The notes under the pieces: model-generated
What the model saw: only the letters and a program-made list of their open reading frames with translations
Databases searched by the model: none
Told to the model about the DNA's origin: nothing
Position numbers and translations under genes: made by a program
Source of the DNA: Pseudomonas sp. PDM18
Lineage (GTDB): Bacteria > Pseudomonadota > Gammaproteobacteria > Pseudomonadales > Pseudomonadaceae
NCBI RefSeq assembly: GCF_014852585.1
Contig: NZ_JACVBX010000009.1
Coordinates: forward strand, 62,001-126,000
Length of the DNA stretch: 64,000 nucleotides
Reading direction: 5' to 3'
In this document: piece by piece, positions 8,605 to 17,257 of the stretch
Layout of the letters: each line of letters opens with the position of its first letter
How positions within the stretch are numbered: position 1 is the first letter of the stretch

Positions 8605-9602
8605 CCCTGACCGCCCACGATCATCGGCCCTGTCTGCTGCTGGTGGACGACGAAGCCACCAACCTCCAGGTGCTGCGCCACATCCTGCAGGACGATTACC
8701 GTCTGCTGTTCGCCAAGGACGGCGACAAGGCCCTGGAACTGGCCAACCGAGAGCGCCCCGACCTGGTCCTGCTGGACGTGATGATGCCCGGCATGACCGG
8801 CTTCGAGGTCTGCCAGCGGCTCAAGGCCGAGCAGGCCACCAGCGCTATCCCGGTGATCTTCGTCACCGCCCTGGCGGATGTGCCGGACGAGGCCAAGGGC
8901 TTCGAAGTAGGCGCGGTGGACTACATCACCAAGCCGGTCAGCCCGCCTATCGTCAAGGCCCGCGTGCGCACGCACCTTTCGCTGGTGAGCGTGGAGGAGC
9001 TGCGCGAGACGCGCCTGCAGATCGTCCAGCGCCTGGGCAAGGCATCCGAGTACAAGGATAACGAGACCGGCCTGCACGTCATTCGCATGAGCCACTACGC
9101 GCACCTCCTGGCACTGGCTGCCGGCTACTCGGAGAAGGCCGCCGACGACCTGCTCAACGCCGCGCCCATGCACGACGTGGGCAAGATCGGCATCCCCGAC
9201 GCCATCCTGCAGAAGCCTGGCCGGCTCGACGAGCGCGAATGGAAGGTGATGCGCCAGCACCCGGAGATCGGCGCACGGATCATCGGCGAACATGACTCCA
9301 ATCTGCTGCGCCTGGCCCGCAGCATCGCCCTCACCCACCACGAGCGCTGGGACGGCACCGGCTACCCGAAAGGTCTGCGCGGCGAGGAGATTCCCATCGA
9401 GGGGCGCATCGTCGCCATCGCCGACGTGTTCGACGCGCTGACCAGCGTGCGCCCCTACAAGCCGGCGTGGAGCATCGACGAGGCGGTGGAACTGCTGCGC
9501 CGGGAGAAAGGCAACCAGTTCGATCCCGATCTGGTGGAGCTGTTCCTTGGCTGCCTGCCCGACGTTCTCGCCGTGCGCGAGCGCTGGGCCGACGCTGGCT
9601 GA
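8601..9602 (+). CDS. response regulator with HD-GYP phosphodiesterase domain, 333 aa
   Basis: RpfG-type two-component output protein: an N-terminal receiver with phosphoacceptor Asp59 in LVLLDVMMPGMTG, then an HD-GYP domain. The metal-binding HD pair is His191-Asp192 in MHDVGKIG. The later HHERWDGTGYP segment contains the GYP signature (254-256). Both are intact, so an active c-di-GMP phosphodiesterase is expected from family knowledge. It begins in the ATGA overlap with the upstream hybrid kinase, which indicates coupled translation and a cognate pair. The longer in-frame start 12 codons earlier lies inside the kinase gene and is rejected. The pair would turn the MHYT/PAS input into c-di-GMP breakdown. 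Confidence 0.9.
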   Translation: MTLTAHDHRPCLLLVDDEATNLQVLRHILQDDYRLLFAKDGDKALELANRERPDLVLLDVMMPGMTGFEVCQRLKAEQATSAIPVIFVTALADVPDEAKGFEVGAVDYITKPVSPPIVKARVRTHLSLVSVEELRETRLQIVQRLGKASEYKDNETGLHVIRMSHYAHLLALAAGYSEKAADDLLNAAPMHDVGKIGIPDAILQKPGRLDEREWKVMRQHPEIGARIIGEHDSNLLRLARSIALTHHERWDGTGYPKGLRGEEIPIEGRIVAIADVFDALTSVRPYKPAWSIDEAVELLRREKGNQFDPDLVELFLGCLPDVLAVRERWADAG

Positions 9603-9665
9603 ACCTCGGCTCGCGCAAATCCTGCTTTACTCTCAGACCTTCAACCCCTGCCGAGAGTAAGCAAG

Positions 9666-10211
9666 ATGAATGCGAAACAGCACGACACCCTGCTGGCGAC
9701 ACTGCAGGCCCGCTTCGAACAGCACCCCGAGCGCCACCAGGGCATCCACTGGGCGGACGTCCAGGCGCGCCTGAAGGAGGCCCCAGCCAAACTCAAGGCC
9801 CTGGAGCAGATGGAAGCCACCGGCGGCGAGCCCGACGTGGTCGGCCGCGAGAGCGCCAGCGGCGCCATCCTGTTCTTCGACTGCTCCGCCGAGACCCCGG
9901 CCGGCCGCCGCAGCCTGTGCTACGACCGCGAGGCGCTGGACGCCCGCAAGAAGGACAAGCCCGCCGGCTGCGCCACTGAGCTGGCCGCGCAGATCGGCAT
10001 CGAGCTGCTGGACGAGGCGCAGTACCGCCAGTTGCAAGAGCTGGGCAGCTTCGATCAGAAGACTTCCAGCTGGCTGCGCACCCCCGGCTCCATGCGCAAA
10101 CTGGACGGTGCGCTGTTCGGCGACCGCCGCTACGAGCGGGTCTTCACCTACCACAACGGCGTGCAGTCGTATTACGCGGCACGGGGCTTCCGTGGCGTGC
10201 TGAAGGTCTGA
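9666..10211 (+). CDS. DUF4256 family protein, 181 aa
   Basis: The full length and the conserved blocks GIHWADVQARL, GGEPDVVGR, FFDCSAETPAGRRSLCYD and GFRGVLKV match the DUF4256 family as I recall it. It is a cytosolic protein of unknown function. It is acidic, has no signal peptide and contains three cysteines. A purine-rich GAGAGTAAG lies before the ATG. It is 63 bases after the HD-GYP gene on the same strand with no obvious terminator between them, so read-through is possible. A functional link to the two-component pair is not established. Confidence 0.8.
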   Translation: MNAKQHDTLLATLQARFEQHPERHQGIHWADVQARLKEAPAKLKALEQMEATGGEPDVVGRESASGAILFFDCSAETPAGRRSLCYDREALDARKKDKPAGCATELAAQIGIELLDEAQYRQLQELGSFDQKTSSWLRTPGSMRKLDGALFGDRRYERVFTYHNGVQSYYAARGFRGVLKV

Positions 10212-10362
10212 CGAAAGGCTGGATGAAGTCCGTTTCTGAACGATTCCTGTACCGCCGCTGAACTTTCCCTGGGCCGCCCGACGGCCCTTGATACAAGTCA
10301 GGCGGATTCCTCCGAGTGGCGCGCAGCCTTGGCGCATCCCACTCGATGACGAGGAATCTTCC

Positions 10363-11445
10363 GTGAAAACCCCCGTCTGCCTTCTGCTCGCCAGCCTGCT
10401 CGTCGGTTGCGGCCCGACGCCTTCGGTGCCGGCCGACAGCGTGCGCCCGGTGAAGCTCTACAGCGTGCCCGCCGCGGCTGCCGAAGGTGTGCGTCAGTTC
10501 CCCGGCCAACTGGTGGCCTCGGATGAAGTCGACCTGTCCTTCCGCCTCGCCGGGCATCTCAAGACCCTGGCGGTGAAGACCGGCCAGCGCGTGGAGCGCG
10601 GCCAGCTGATCGCCGAGCTGGATGATGCCGACCTGCGCCTGCGCCTGCGTGACCGCGAAGCCACTTTCAACCTGGCCCGCGCCCAGTACCAGCGCGTCGC
10701 CACGCTCAACCAGCGGCAACTGGTGGCGCGCGCCGAACTGGACCAGCGCAAGGCCCAGTTGGACTCCGCCGAGGCCGCGCTGAAGCTGGCCCGCCAAGAG
10801 CTCGGTTACGCTCGCCTGACCGCGCCATTCGACGGCGTCATCGCCCAACTACCGGTGCAGAACCACCAGATGCTGCAACCCAAGCAGCCGGTGGCCATCC
10901 TGCAGTCCGCCGATACCTATGACGTGCAGTTCCAGCTGCCGGAAAGCCTGCTGGAGCGGGTCGACGGCGCCAGCTTGCGCAGCGACTACCAGCCCATCGT
11001 GCGCCTGGCCCGCGTGCCTGGCCGCGACTTCCCCGCGCAATACAAGGAGCACAGCACCCGCCCCGATCCGGCGACCCTGAGCTACACCGTCACCCTGACC
11101 CTGCAGCGGCCAAAGGACGTCACCCTGCTGCCGGGCATGAGCGCCACCGTCGAGGTGGACTTCGCCCAGCTCGGCCGCGACGCCCAGACCAGCCTGCGCA
11201 TCCCGGTGGAAGCAGTGTTCAGCGCTGACGACGGCGCGCCGGGCCAGAGCCAGGTGTGGGTGGTGAAAGGTACTGGCGATGCGCTGCACGTCGAGCGCCG
11301 CGCGGTGCAGCTCGGCCAGCCGGGCGCCGAGGGCATCCAGATCCTTTCCGGGCTCGAGCCGGGTGAGCACATAGTCGCCGCCGGCACTGCCGAGCTGCGC
11401 GAAGGCCAGCGCGTGCGCCCATGGCAACGCGAACGGGGGCTGTGA
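10363..11445 (+). CDS. RND efflux periplasmic adaptor (membrane fusion lipoprotein), 360 aa
   Basis: HlyD/AcrA-type adaptor linking an RND pump to an outer-membrane channel. The N-terminus is a lipoprotein signal ending in the lipobox LLVGC. The lipoyl/barrel half-motifs (LAGHLKTLAVKTGQRVERGQ and APFDGVIAQLPVQNHQ) flank a coiled-coil hairpin at about residues 80-150. The start is a GTG at 10363 with GAGGA upstream. The earlier TTG frame would bury the lipoprotein signal, so it is rejected. A hairpin (about 10313-10349) lies in the leader. The stop codon shares one base with the start of the RND pump gene (TGATG). Confidence 0.88.
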   Translation: MKTPVCLLLASLLVGCGPTPSVPADSVRPVKLYSVPAAAAEGVRQFPGQLVASDEVDLSFRLAGHLKTLAVKTGQRVERGQLIAELDDADLRLRLRDREATFNLARAQYQRVATLNQRQLVARAELDQRKAQLDSAEAALKLARQELGYARLTAPFDGVIAQLPVQNHQMLQPKQPVAILQSADTYDVQFQLPESLLERVDGASLRSDYQPIVRLARVPGRDFPAQYKEHSTRPDPATLSYTVTLTLQRPKDVTLLPGMSATVEVDFAQLGRDAQTSLRIPVEAVFSADDGAPGQSQVWVVKGTGDALHVERRAVQLGQPGAEGIQILSGLEPGEHIVAAGTAELREGQRVRPWQRERGL

Positions 11446-14400
11446 TGGACATCAGCGGCTATTTCATCCACAACAAGGTCAGCAGCTGGATCGTCATCCT
11501 CCTGCTGGCCCTAGGCGGCCTCTACGCGATCCTCGAGATCGGCCGCCTGGAAGACCCGGCCTTCACCGTGAAGACCGCCGTGGTCGCCACCCGCTATGCC
11601 GGCGCCTCGCCGCAACAGGTCGAGGAAGAGGTCACCTACCCGCTGGAAAACGCCATCCAGCAGCTGGCCTACGTCAACAAGCTCACCTCGATTTCCAGCG
11701 CCGGGCTGTCGCAGATCACCGTCAACGTGAAGCCGCAGTATCGCGCAGGCGAGCTGCCGCAGATCTGGGACGAGCTGCGGCGCAAGGTCAACGACCTCGC
11801 CCCGCATCTGCCGCCGGGCGCTTCGCCGCCGCAGGTGAACGATGATTTCGGCGACGTCTACGGCATCCTCCTGTCGCTGTCCGGCGACGGCTATCGCTAC
11901 CAGGAACTGCGCGACTACGCCGACTATCTGCGCCGCGAACTGGTGCTGGTGCCGGGCGTGAGCAAGGTGGTGGTTTCCGGGCTGCAGGCCGAGCAGGTCC
12001 AGGTGGAGGTCTCGCGGGAGAAGATGAACGCCATGGGCGTGCCGCTGCAGCGTCTGGCGGACCTACTGAACCGGCAGAATGTGGTGTCCGACGCGGGCAG
12101 CCTGCGGGTCGGCAGCGAGAGCATCCGCCTGCACCCGACCGGCGAGTTCGCCGACGTCGGCGAGCTGGAGCGCCTGCTGGTCAGCGCGCCAGGCAGCGCC
12201 CAGTTGATCCGCCTAGCCGATATCGCCACGGTGAAGCGCGGCTTCACCGACACGCCCAGCCACCTCTGGCGCGCCGATGGCAAGCCGGCGCTGGCGCTGG
12301 GCATCGCCTTCGCCCCGCAGGTGAACGTGGTGAAAGTCGGCGACGCCGTGCACCAGCGCCTCGACCAACTGGAAAGCGAACGCCCGGCCGGCATGCAACT
12401 GACGCCCTTCTATGACCAGGCCGTGGAAGTGCATGGCGCGGTCAACGGCTTCCTGCTCAGCTTCGTCACCGCGTTGGCCATCGTCGTCGGTACGCTGCTG
12501 GTATTCATGGGCCTGCGCAGCGGGCTGGTGATCGCCGGGGTGCTGGCGCTCAACGTGCTGGGCAGCCTGCTGCTGATGTACCTGCTGGGCATCGAGTTGC
12601 AGCGCATCAGCCTCGGCGCGCTGATCATTTCCCTGTGCATGCTGGTGGACAACGCCATCGTCGTGGTCGAGGGCGTGCTGGTCGGCCGCCTGCGAGGCCA
12701 GGGCATCGACGCCGCGATCCGCCACATCGTCCGCCTCACTGCCCTGCCCCTGCTCGGCGCCACGGTGATCGCGGTGCTGGCCTTCGCCCCCATCGGCCTG
12801 TCCGCGGACTCCACCGGCGAATACTGCCGCTCGCTGTTCGACGTGCTGCTGGTGTCGCTGCTGCTCAGCTGGGTCACCGCCATGACCCTGGCGCCGCTGT
12901 TCGCCCGCTGGGCCTTCGCCAAAATGCCGGTGAAGGCGGACAGCGCCGAGCCGCACGCCGGCTGGCTGTACCGTGCCTACCGCAGCCTGCTGGAAGCCTG
13001 CCTGCGCCAGCGCGCGCTGACCCTCGGCGTACTCGCCGTGGCGCTGGCCGCCTCGCTGCTGGGCTTCTCCCAGGTGCGGCAGAACTTCTTCCCACCGGCC
13101 AACACGCCAATGTTCTTCGTCGACCTGTGGCTGCCCCAGGGCACCGCCATCGAGCACACCCGCGACCTGGCCGCCGAGATCGACCGGCACATCACCGCCC
13201 TGCCGGGCGTGGAGCGCACGGTCACCAGCATCGGCCAGGGCGCGCCGCGCTTCATCCTCACCTACGGCGCCGAGCGCCAGCACGCCAACTACGCCCAGGT
13301 GCTGGTGCGCACCGAGAACCGCGCGCAGATTCCGGGGCTGATCGCAGGCCTGCAGCACTACCTCGACGAGAACTACCCGCAGGTACAGACGGGGCTGAAA
13401 CGCCTGATGTTCGGCCCATCCAACGGCAGCGCCATCGAAGTGCGCCTGACCGGCCCGGACCCGCAGAAGCTGCGCCGCCTCGGCGCGCAGGTGGGCGACA
13501 TCCTCGCCGCCGACCCGGTGGCCACCGGCGTCAGCCACGACTGGCAGGCCCGTGCGCTGCTGGTCAGGCCGCAGTTCAATGAGGCCCGCGGCCGCGAGCT
13601 GGGCATCGACAAGCGCGACCTCGACAGCCTGCTGCGCATGAGCTTCAGCGGCCTGACCGTAGGCCTCTACCGCGACGGCACCCAGCAGATGCCGATCGTC
13701 GTGCGCGAACGCGACGTCGACGCCGGGCAGATCAACGACCTGATGCTGTGGAGCCCGGTGAGCCAGCGTTACCTGCCCATCGAGCAGGTGGTCGGCGGTT
13801 TCGACAGCGTCTGGGAGGACCCGCTGATCCTGCGCGAGGACCGCAAGCGCACGCTGACGGTGATGGCCGACGTCGCCCCGCAGAGCGGCGAGACCTCCTC
13901 GCAACTGCTGAATCGGGTGCGCCCGCAGATCGAGGCGCTGACCCTGCCGCCGGGCTACGAGCTGGCCTGGGGCGGCGACGTGGAAAGCTCCAGCGACGCC
14001 CGCAACGGCGTGCTCGGCAGCCTGCCCATGGCCTTCCTGGCGATGTTCATCATCACCGTGCTGATGTTCTCCTCGCCGCGCAAGGCGCTGCTGATCTGGC
14101 TGACCGTGCCGCTGGCGATGATCGGCGTGACCCTGGGCTTCCTGCTCACCGGCATCCCCTTCGGCTTCATGGCCCTGCTGGGGCTCCTGAGCCTGTCCGG
14201 CATGCTGGTGCGCAACGGCATCGTGCTGCTGGAAGAAGTGGACAACCTCGCCGAAAGCGGCCAGCCGCCCCGCGAGGCGCTGGTGAACGCTGCCTGCGCG
14301 AGGCTGCGGCCGATCTGCCTGACCGCGCTGACCACCATCCTCGGCCTGGCGCCGCTGCTGCTGGACGCCTTCTTCCAGAGCATGTCGGTGGTGATCATGT

Positions 14401-14498
14401 TCGGCCTGGGTTTCGCCACGCTGCTGACGCTGATCGTGCTGCCGGTGCTGTATGCCAGCGCCTACCGCCTCGGCGGTTCGAAGGGGGCTGCCCACTGA
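11445..14498 (+). CDS. RND family multidrug efflux inner-membrane transporter, 1017 aa
   Basis: Proton-driven resistance-nodulation-division pump. It has typical length, an N-terminal membrane helix (SSWIVILLLALGGLYAILEI), a large periplasmic porter domain with QQVEEEVTYPLENAIQQ, a second large loop after residue about 540, and twelve predicted transmembrane helices. The TM4 proton-relay region reads MLVDNAIVVVEGV, with Asp-Asn where many HAE1 pumps have Asp-Asp. This is common in the NolG/TriC-like branch. The start MDISGYF at 11445 overlaps the adaptor stop by one base. No outer-membrane factor gene is nearby, so it probably borrows an OprM-type channel. The substrate is unknown. Confidence 0.88.
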   Translation: MDISGYFIHNKVSSWIVILLLALGGLYAILEIGRLEDPAFTVKTAVVATRYAGASPQQVEEEVTYPLENAIQQLAYVNKLTSISSAGLSQITVNVKPQYRAGELPQIWDELRRKVNDLAPHLPPGASPPQVNDDFGDVYGILLSLSGDGYRYQELRDYADYLRRELVLVPGVSKVVVSGLQAEQVQVEVSREKMNAMGVPLQRLADLLNRQNVVSDAGSLRVGSESIRLHPTGEFADVGELERLLVSAPGSAQLIRLADIATVKRGFTDTPSHLWRADGKPALALGIAFAPQVNVVKVGDAVHQRLDQLESERPAGMQLTPFYDQAVEVHGAVNGFLLSFVTALAIVVGTLLVFMGLRSGLVIAGVLALNVLGSLLLMYLLGIELQRISLGALIISLCMLVDNAIVVVEGVLVGRLRGQGIDAAIRHIVRLTALPLLGATVIAVLAFAPIGLSADSTGEYCRSLFDVLLVSLLLSWVTAMTLAPLFARWAFAKMPVKADSAEPHAGWLYRAYRSLLEACLRQRALTLGVLAVALAASLLGFSQVRQNFFPPANTPMFFVDLWLPQGTAIEHTRDLAAEIDRHITALPGVERTVTSIGQGAPRFILTYGAERQHANYAQVLVRTENRAQIPGLIAGLQHYLDENYPQVQTGLKRLMFGPSNGSAIEVRLTGPDPQKLRRLGAQVGDILAADPVATGVSHDWQARALLVRPQFNEARGRELGIDKRDLDSLLRMSFSGLTVGLYRDGTQQMPIVVRERDVDAGQINDLMLWSPVSQRYLPIEQVVGGFDSVWEDPLILREDRKRTLTVMADVAPQSGETSSQLLNRVRPQIEALTLPPGYELAWGGDVESSSDARNGVLGSLPMAFLAMFIITVLMFSSPRKALLIWLTVPLAMIGVTLGFLLTGIPFGFMALLGLLSLSGMLVRNGIVLLEEVDNLAESGQPPREALVNAACARLRPICLTALTTILGLAPLLLDAFFQSMSVVIMFGLGFATLLTLIVLPVLYASAYRLGGSKGAAH

Positions 14499-14582
14499 TT
14501 TGGCAAGATCCGTGGGGTGACTGACGTTGCCGCCAGCGTCGGTCACCGCCACACTCGTGGCATCCAATGAACGAGCCTTGCC

Positions 14583-15587
14583 ATGGAATCGCCACGCCGT
14601 ATCGCCTGCCTGCTCTACCCCGAGGTCATGAGCCTGGACATCACCGGGCCGCTGCAGGTGTTCGCCTCCGCCAACGTCGAGCGCCAACGCCAAGGCCTGG
14701 CGCCGCTCTACGAGCTGCTGGTGCTGGGCGAACAGGCCGGGCCGGTGGCGACCTCGGCTGGCATCCGCATCTGCGCCGACCAGGCGTGGCGCGAAGTCGA
14801 TCCCTCGAGCCTGGACACCCTGCTGGTGCCCGGCGGGTTGGGCGTACCGGAACAATGCGGGAACAGCGAGCTGCTGCACTGGCTGGCAGCCGCCGAACCC
14901 CAGGTGCGCCGCCTCGGCTCGGTGTGCTCCGGTGCGCTGATCCTCGCCGCCGCCGGCGTGCTCAATGGCCGCCCGGCCACCACGCATTGGGCGGATGTCG
15001 ACGAACTGTGCGCCGGCTTCCCCGAAGTCCTGGTCCAGGGCGACCGTCTGCACACCTACGACCCGCAGCGCCGCGACGGCGACGATCACGTGTTCACCTC
15101 GGCGGGCGTCACCGCCGGTATCGACCTTGCCCTGGCGCTGGTGGAGACCGACCTCGGTCGCGCGCTGGCCCTGGCGGTCGCACGGCGACTGGTGATGTTT
15201 CTCAAGCGCCCCGGCGGACAGGCGCAGTTCAGCCACTGGCTGACCCCGGAGCCGACCCGCACGCCGCGCCTGGCCGCGCTGCTGGAATGGATACCGGCGC
15301 ACCTGGGCACCGACCTGTCGCTGGAAGCCCTGGCCGAGCAGGCCTGCATGAGCCCGCGCACGCTCTCGCGGGTATTCATCAACGAACTGGGCATGGGGCC
15401 CGGCCGCTACGTCGAACGGGTGCGCCTGGAAGCGGCGCGGGCGCTGCTGCAGGACGCCCAGGCGTCGATCAGCACGGTGTCGCGGCTGTGCGGTTTCGGT
15501 CATCCGGAAAACCTGCGCCGCACCTTCCACAAGCACCTGGCGATCAGCCCGCAGGAATACGCCGAGCGCTTCGGCCAGTTGCACTGA
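14583..15587 (+). CDS. GlxA family transcriptional regulator (DJ-1/PfpI plus AraC HTH), 334 aa
   Basis: An N-terminal DJ-1/PfpI-like domain (about 1-190) has the nucleophile-elbow sequence GSVCSGALILAAAG. It is followed by an AraC-type double helix-turn-helix (about 225-330) with LEALAEQACMSPRTLSRVF and ISTVSRLCGFGHPENLRRTF. Proteins of this architecture are usually cytoplasmic activators of amino acid, betaine or small-molecule catabolism. It is followed on the same strand by a DUF1272 gene and an MFS transporter gene at short spacing, which makes that transporter a plausible target. The effector is unknown. Confidence 0.88.
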   Translation: MESPRRIACLLYPEVMSLDITGPLQVFASANVERQRQGLAPLYELLVLGEQAGPVATSAGIRICADQAWREVDPSSLDTLLVPGGLGVPEQCGNSELLHWLAAAEPQVRRLGSVCSGALILAAAGVLNGRPATTHWADVDELCAGFPEVLVQGDRLHTYDPQRRDGDDHVFTSAGVTAGIDLALALVETDLGRALALAVARRLVMFLKRPGGQAQFSHWLTPEPTRTPRLAALLEWIPAHLGTDLSLEALAEQACMSPRTLSRVFINELGMGPGRYVERVRLEAARALLQDAQASISTVSRLCGFGHPENLRRTFHKHLAISPQEYAERFGQLH

Positions 15588-15616
15588 CAATGACAACCAC
15601 CCAAAGGAACATCGCC

Positions 15617-15859
15617 ATGCTCGAACTCCGCCCCGGCTGCGAGTGCTGCGACCGCGACCTGCCCGGCGACAGCGCCGACGCCCGCATCTGCAGCTTCGAA
15701 TGCACCTTCTGCACCGACTGCGCCGAGCAGGTGCTGAAAGGCCAATGCCCGAACTGCGGCGGTGAGCTGGTGCCGCGTCCGCGCCGGCCGCTGGCGAAGC
15801 TGGCGGCCAATCCGGCCTCGACCCAGCGGGTGCTCAAGCCCAACGGCTGCCAGGACTGA
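15617..15859 (+). CDS. DUF1272 cysteine-rich zinc-finger protein, 80 aa
   Basis: A small protein beginning MLELRPGCECCDRDLPG, with further cysteines in CSFECTFCTDCAEQ and CPNCGGELVPRP. This is the cysteine pattern of DUF1272, likely binding zinc through CxxC pairs. The function of the family is unknown. The C-terminal 25 residues are basic. An AAGGAAC Shine-Dalgarno precedes the ATG at 15617. It starts 29 bases after the GlxA-type regulator and is followed 9 bases later by the MFS gene, so the three form a probable operon. Confidence 0.87.
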   Translation: MLELRPGCECCDRDLPGDSADARICSFECTFCTDCAEQVLKGQCPNCGGELVPRPRRPLAKLAANPASTQRVLKPNGCQD

Positions 15860-15868
15860 GGACGGACC

Positions 15869-17035
15869 ATGCTGCTGCGCACCCCGGCAATCCGCCTGCT
15901 GTTCACCAGCCAGGCGCTGTACTGGTCCTGCTCGCTGATCGGTATCACCCTCACCTCGCTGGTGGGCGCCCAGCTCGCTCCACTCAACAGCCTGGCCACG
16001 CTGCCCCTGGCGATCCTGGTGCTGGGCAATCTGCTGGCGGTGCAGCCGCTGTCGCTGTTCATGCAGCGCCACGGGCGCCGGCGCGGCCTGCTGCTGGGCG
16101 CCGCCTGCGGCGTGCTCGGCGGCCTGCTCTGCGCGCTGGGGGTGTGGCTGGCGGATTTCCTGCTGTTCTGTCTCGGCGCGCTGCCCATCGGCGCGTACCA
16201 GGCCTCGGCGATGTACTACCGCTTTGCCGCGCTGGAGGCGGTCGATGAAACCCACAAGGGCCGTGCGACGGCCTATGTGATCGGCGGCGGCGTGCTCGCG
16301 GCACTGCTGGCGCCGAGCCTGGCACTGTGGTCACGCAACGCCCTGCCCGCTCCCTTCGTGGGTTCCTACCTGGCGATTGCCGCGCTGGCGCTGGTCGCCA
16401 TCGCGGTGCTCAGTCGCTTGCCGGAGGGTGCGGCGCCCGCGCCATCCACCGGCGGCTGGAAGGTGATGCGCGAACTGCTGTCGCGCCCAGCGGTCCGCGC
16501 GGCCATGGCCTGCACCGCCGCCGGCCATGGGCTGATGATCCTGATCATGAACGCCACGCCGCTGGCGATGAGCTTCTGCGGGCTGCCGCTGGAGCGCTCG
16601 GTGAGCGTGATTCAGTGGCACGTGCTGGGGATGTTCCTGCCCGCCTTCGTCGCCGGTCCGCTGGTGGACAGGTTGGGCGGACGCCGCGTGGCATGGGTAG
16701 GCATGGCGCTGCTGGCGGTGAGCGCCGCGGTGGCCCTGAGCGGTCAGTCGGTAGCGCAGTTCCTGGTCAGCTCGCTGCTGCTGGGTATGGGCTGGAACTT
16801 GATGCTGGTGGCGGGCACCACGCTGCTTGCCTTTGGCCACACGCCACAGGAGCGCGGCCATGCCCAAGGCCTGATGGAGCTGGGCAATGGCAGCCTGGCG
16901 GCGCTGATGTCCTTCAGCTCCGGCGCGCTGATCACCAGCGTCGGCTGGAGCGCGGTGAACCTGCTGGTATGGCCGGTGCTGCTGGTGGCGCTGGTGATGG
17001 TCTGGTCGGGACGGCGGGAGTTAGCGCAGGCCTGA
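15869..17035 (+). CDS. MFS transporter, 388 aa
   Basis: Major facilitator superfamily permease with twelve hydrophobic segments. The loop 2-3 signature is degenerate (MQRHGRRRGLLLG) and its second-half equivalent is VDRLGGRRVAW. The first helix begins within FTSQALYWSCSLIGITLTSL. GAGGACG precedes the ATG. It is the third gene of a likely operon with the GlxA-type regulator and the DUF1272 gene. A P. aeruginosa PAO1 MFS gene sits next to nfuA in the same way. The substrate cannot be told from sequence. REP repeats follow the stop. Confidence 0.85.
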   Translation: MLLRTPAIRLLFTSQALYWSCSLIGITLTSLVGAQLAPLNSLATLPLAILVLGNLLAVQPLSLFMQRHGRRRGLLLGAACGVLGGLLCALGVWLADFLLFCLGALPIGAYQASAMYYRFAALEAVDETHKGRATAYVIGGGVLAALLAPSLALWSRNALPAPFVGSYLAIAALALVAIAVLSRLPEGAAPAPSTGGWKVMRELLSRPAVRAAMACTAAGHGLMILIMNATPLAMSFCGLPLERSVSVIQWHVLGMFLPAFVAGPLVDRLGGRRVAWVGMALLAVSAAVALSGQSVAQFLVSSLLLGMGWNLMLVAGTTLLAFGHTPQERGHAQGLMELGNGSLAALMSFSSGALITSVGWSAVNLLVWPVLLVALVMVWSGRRELAQA

Positions 17036-17053
17036 TAGCTCCTGCGCCTATGC

Positions 17054-17137
17054 GGTTCGCGAGCAAGAACTAGGCGTCCCCCTCGCTCCTACAGGTCGGG
17101 TTCGCGCTTTTCGTAGGAGCGAGCTTGCTCGCGAACC
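17054..17137. repeat. REP doublet (REPIN-like)
   Basis: A partial left copy (GGTTCGCGAGCAAG at 17054 and TCGCTCCTAC ending at 17092, split by an insertion) faces a complete inverted copy at 17113-17137 (starting GTAGGAGCGAGCTTGCTCGC). It is the same family as the repeats at 1216-1308 and 41552-41632. Confidence 0.8.
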
Positions 17138-17148
17138 TTGGCCACAAT

Positions 17149-17182
17149 GGCGGATAACGCCTGGGGCGTTATGCGCCCTACG
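17149..17182. repeat. second intergenic repeat family (GGCGGATAAC / CGCCCTACG)
   Basis: The unit GGCGGATAAC...GTTATGCGCCCTACG is found here once. It occurs as an inverted pair at 33619-33700. It lies directly beside the REP doublet, between the MFS and nfuA genes. Confidence 0.65.
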
Positions 17183-17213
17183 ATTTGGCCCTGCGGTGAA
17201 AACAACCCCAACA

Positions 17214-17241
17214 AAAAAGGCGACTCGAAGGTCGCCTTTTT
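17214..17241 (-). terminator. intrinsic terminator of nfuA
   Basis: An 11-bp perfect stem (17214-17224 with 17231-17241) ends in A/T runs on both sides. It lies 16 bases beyond the nfuA stop codon. It could work in both directions, but nfuA is the nearest gene. Confidence 0.9.
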
Positions 17242-17257
17242 GCTGCCGGACGCCAAC

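Noticed and set aside
12213-15596. Long minus-strand frame over the RND pump and GlxA genes
   Set aside because: The composition (Gln/His/Ala-rich) is that of a frame shadow and no domain is recognisable.
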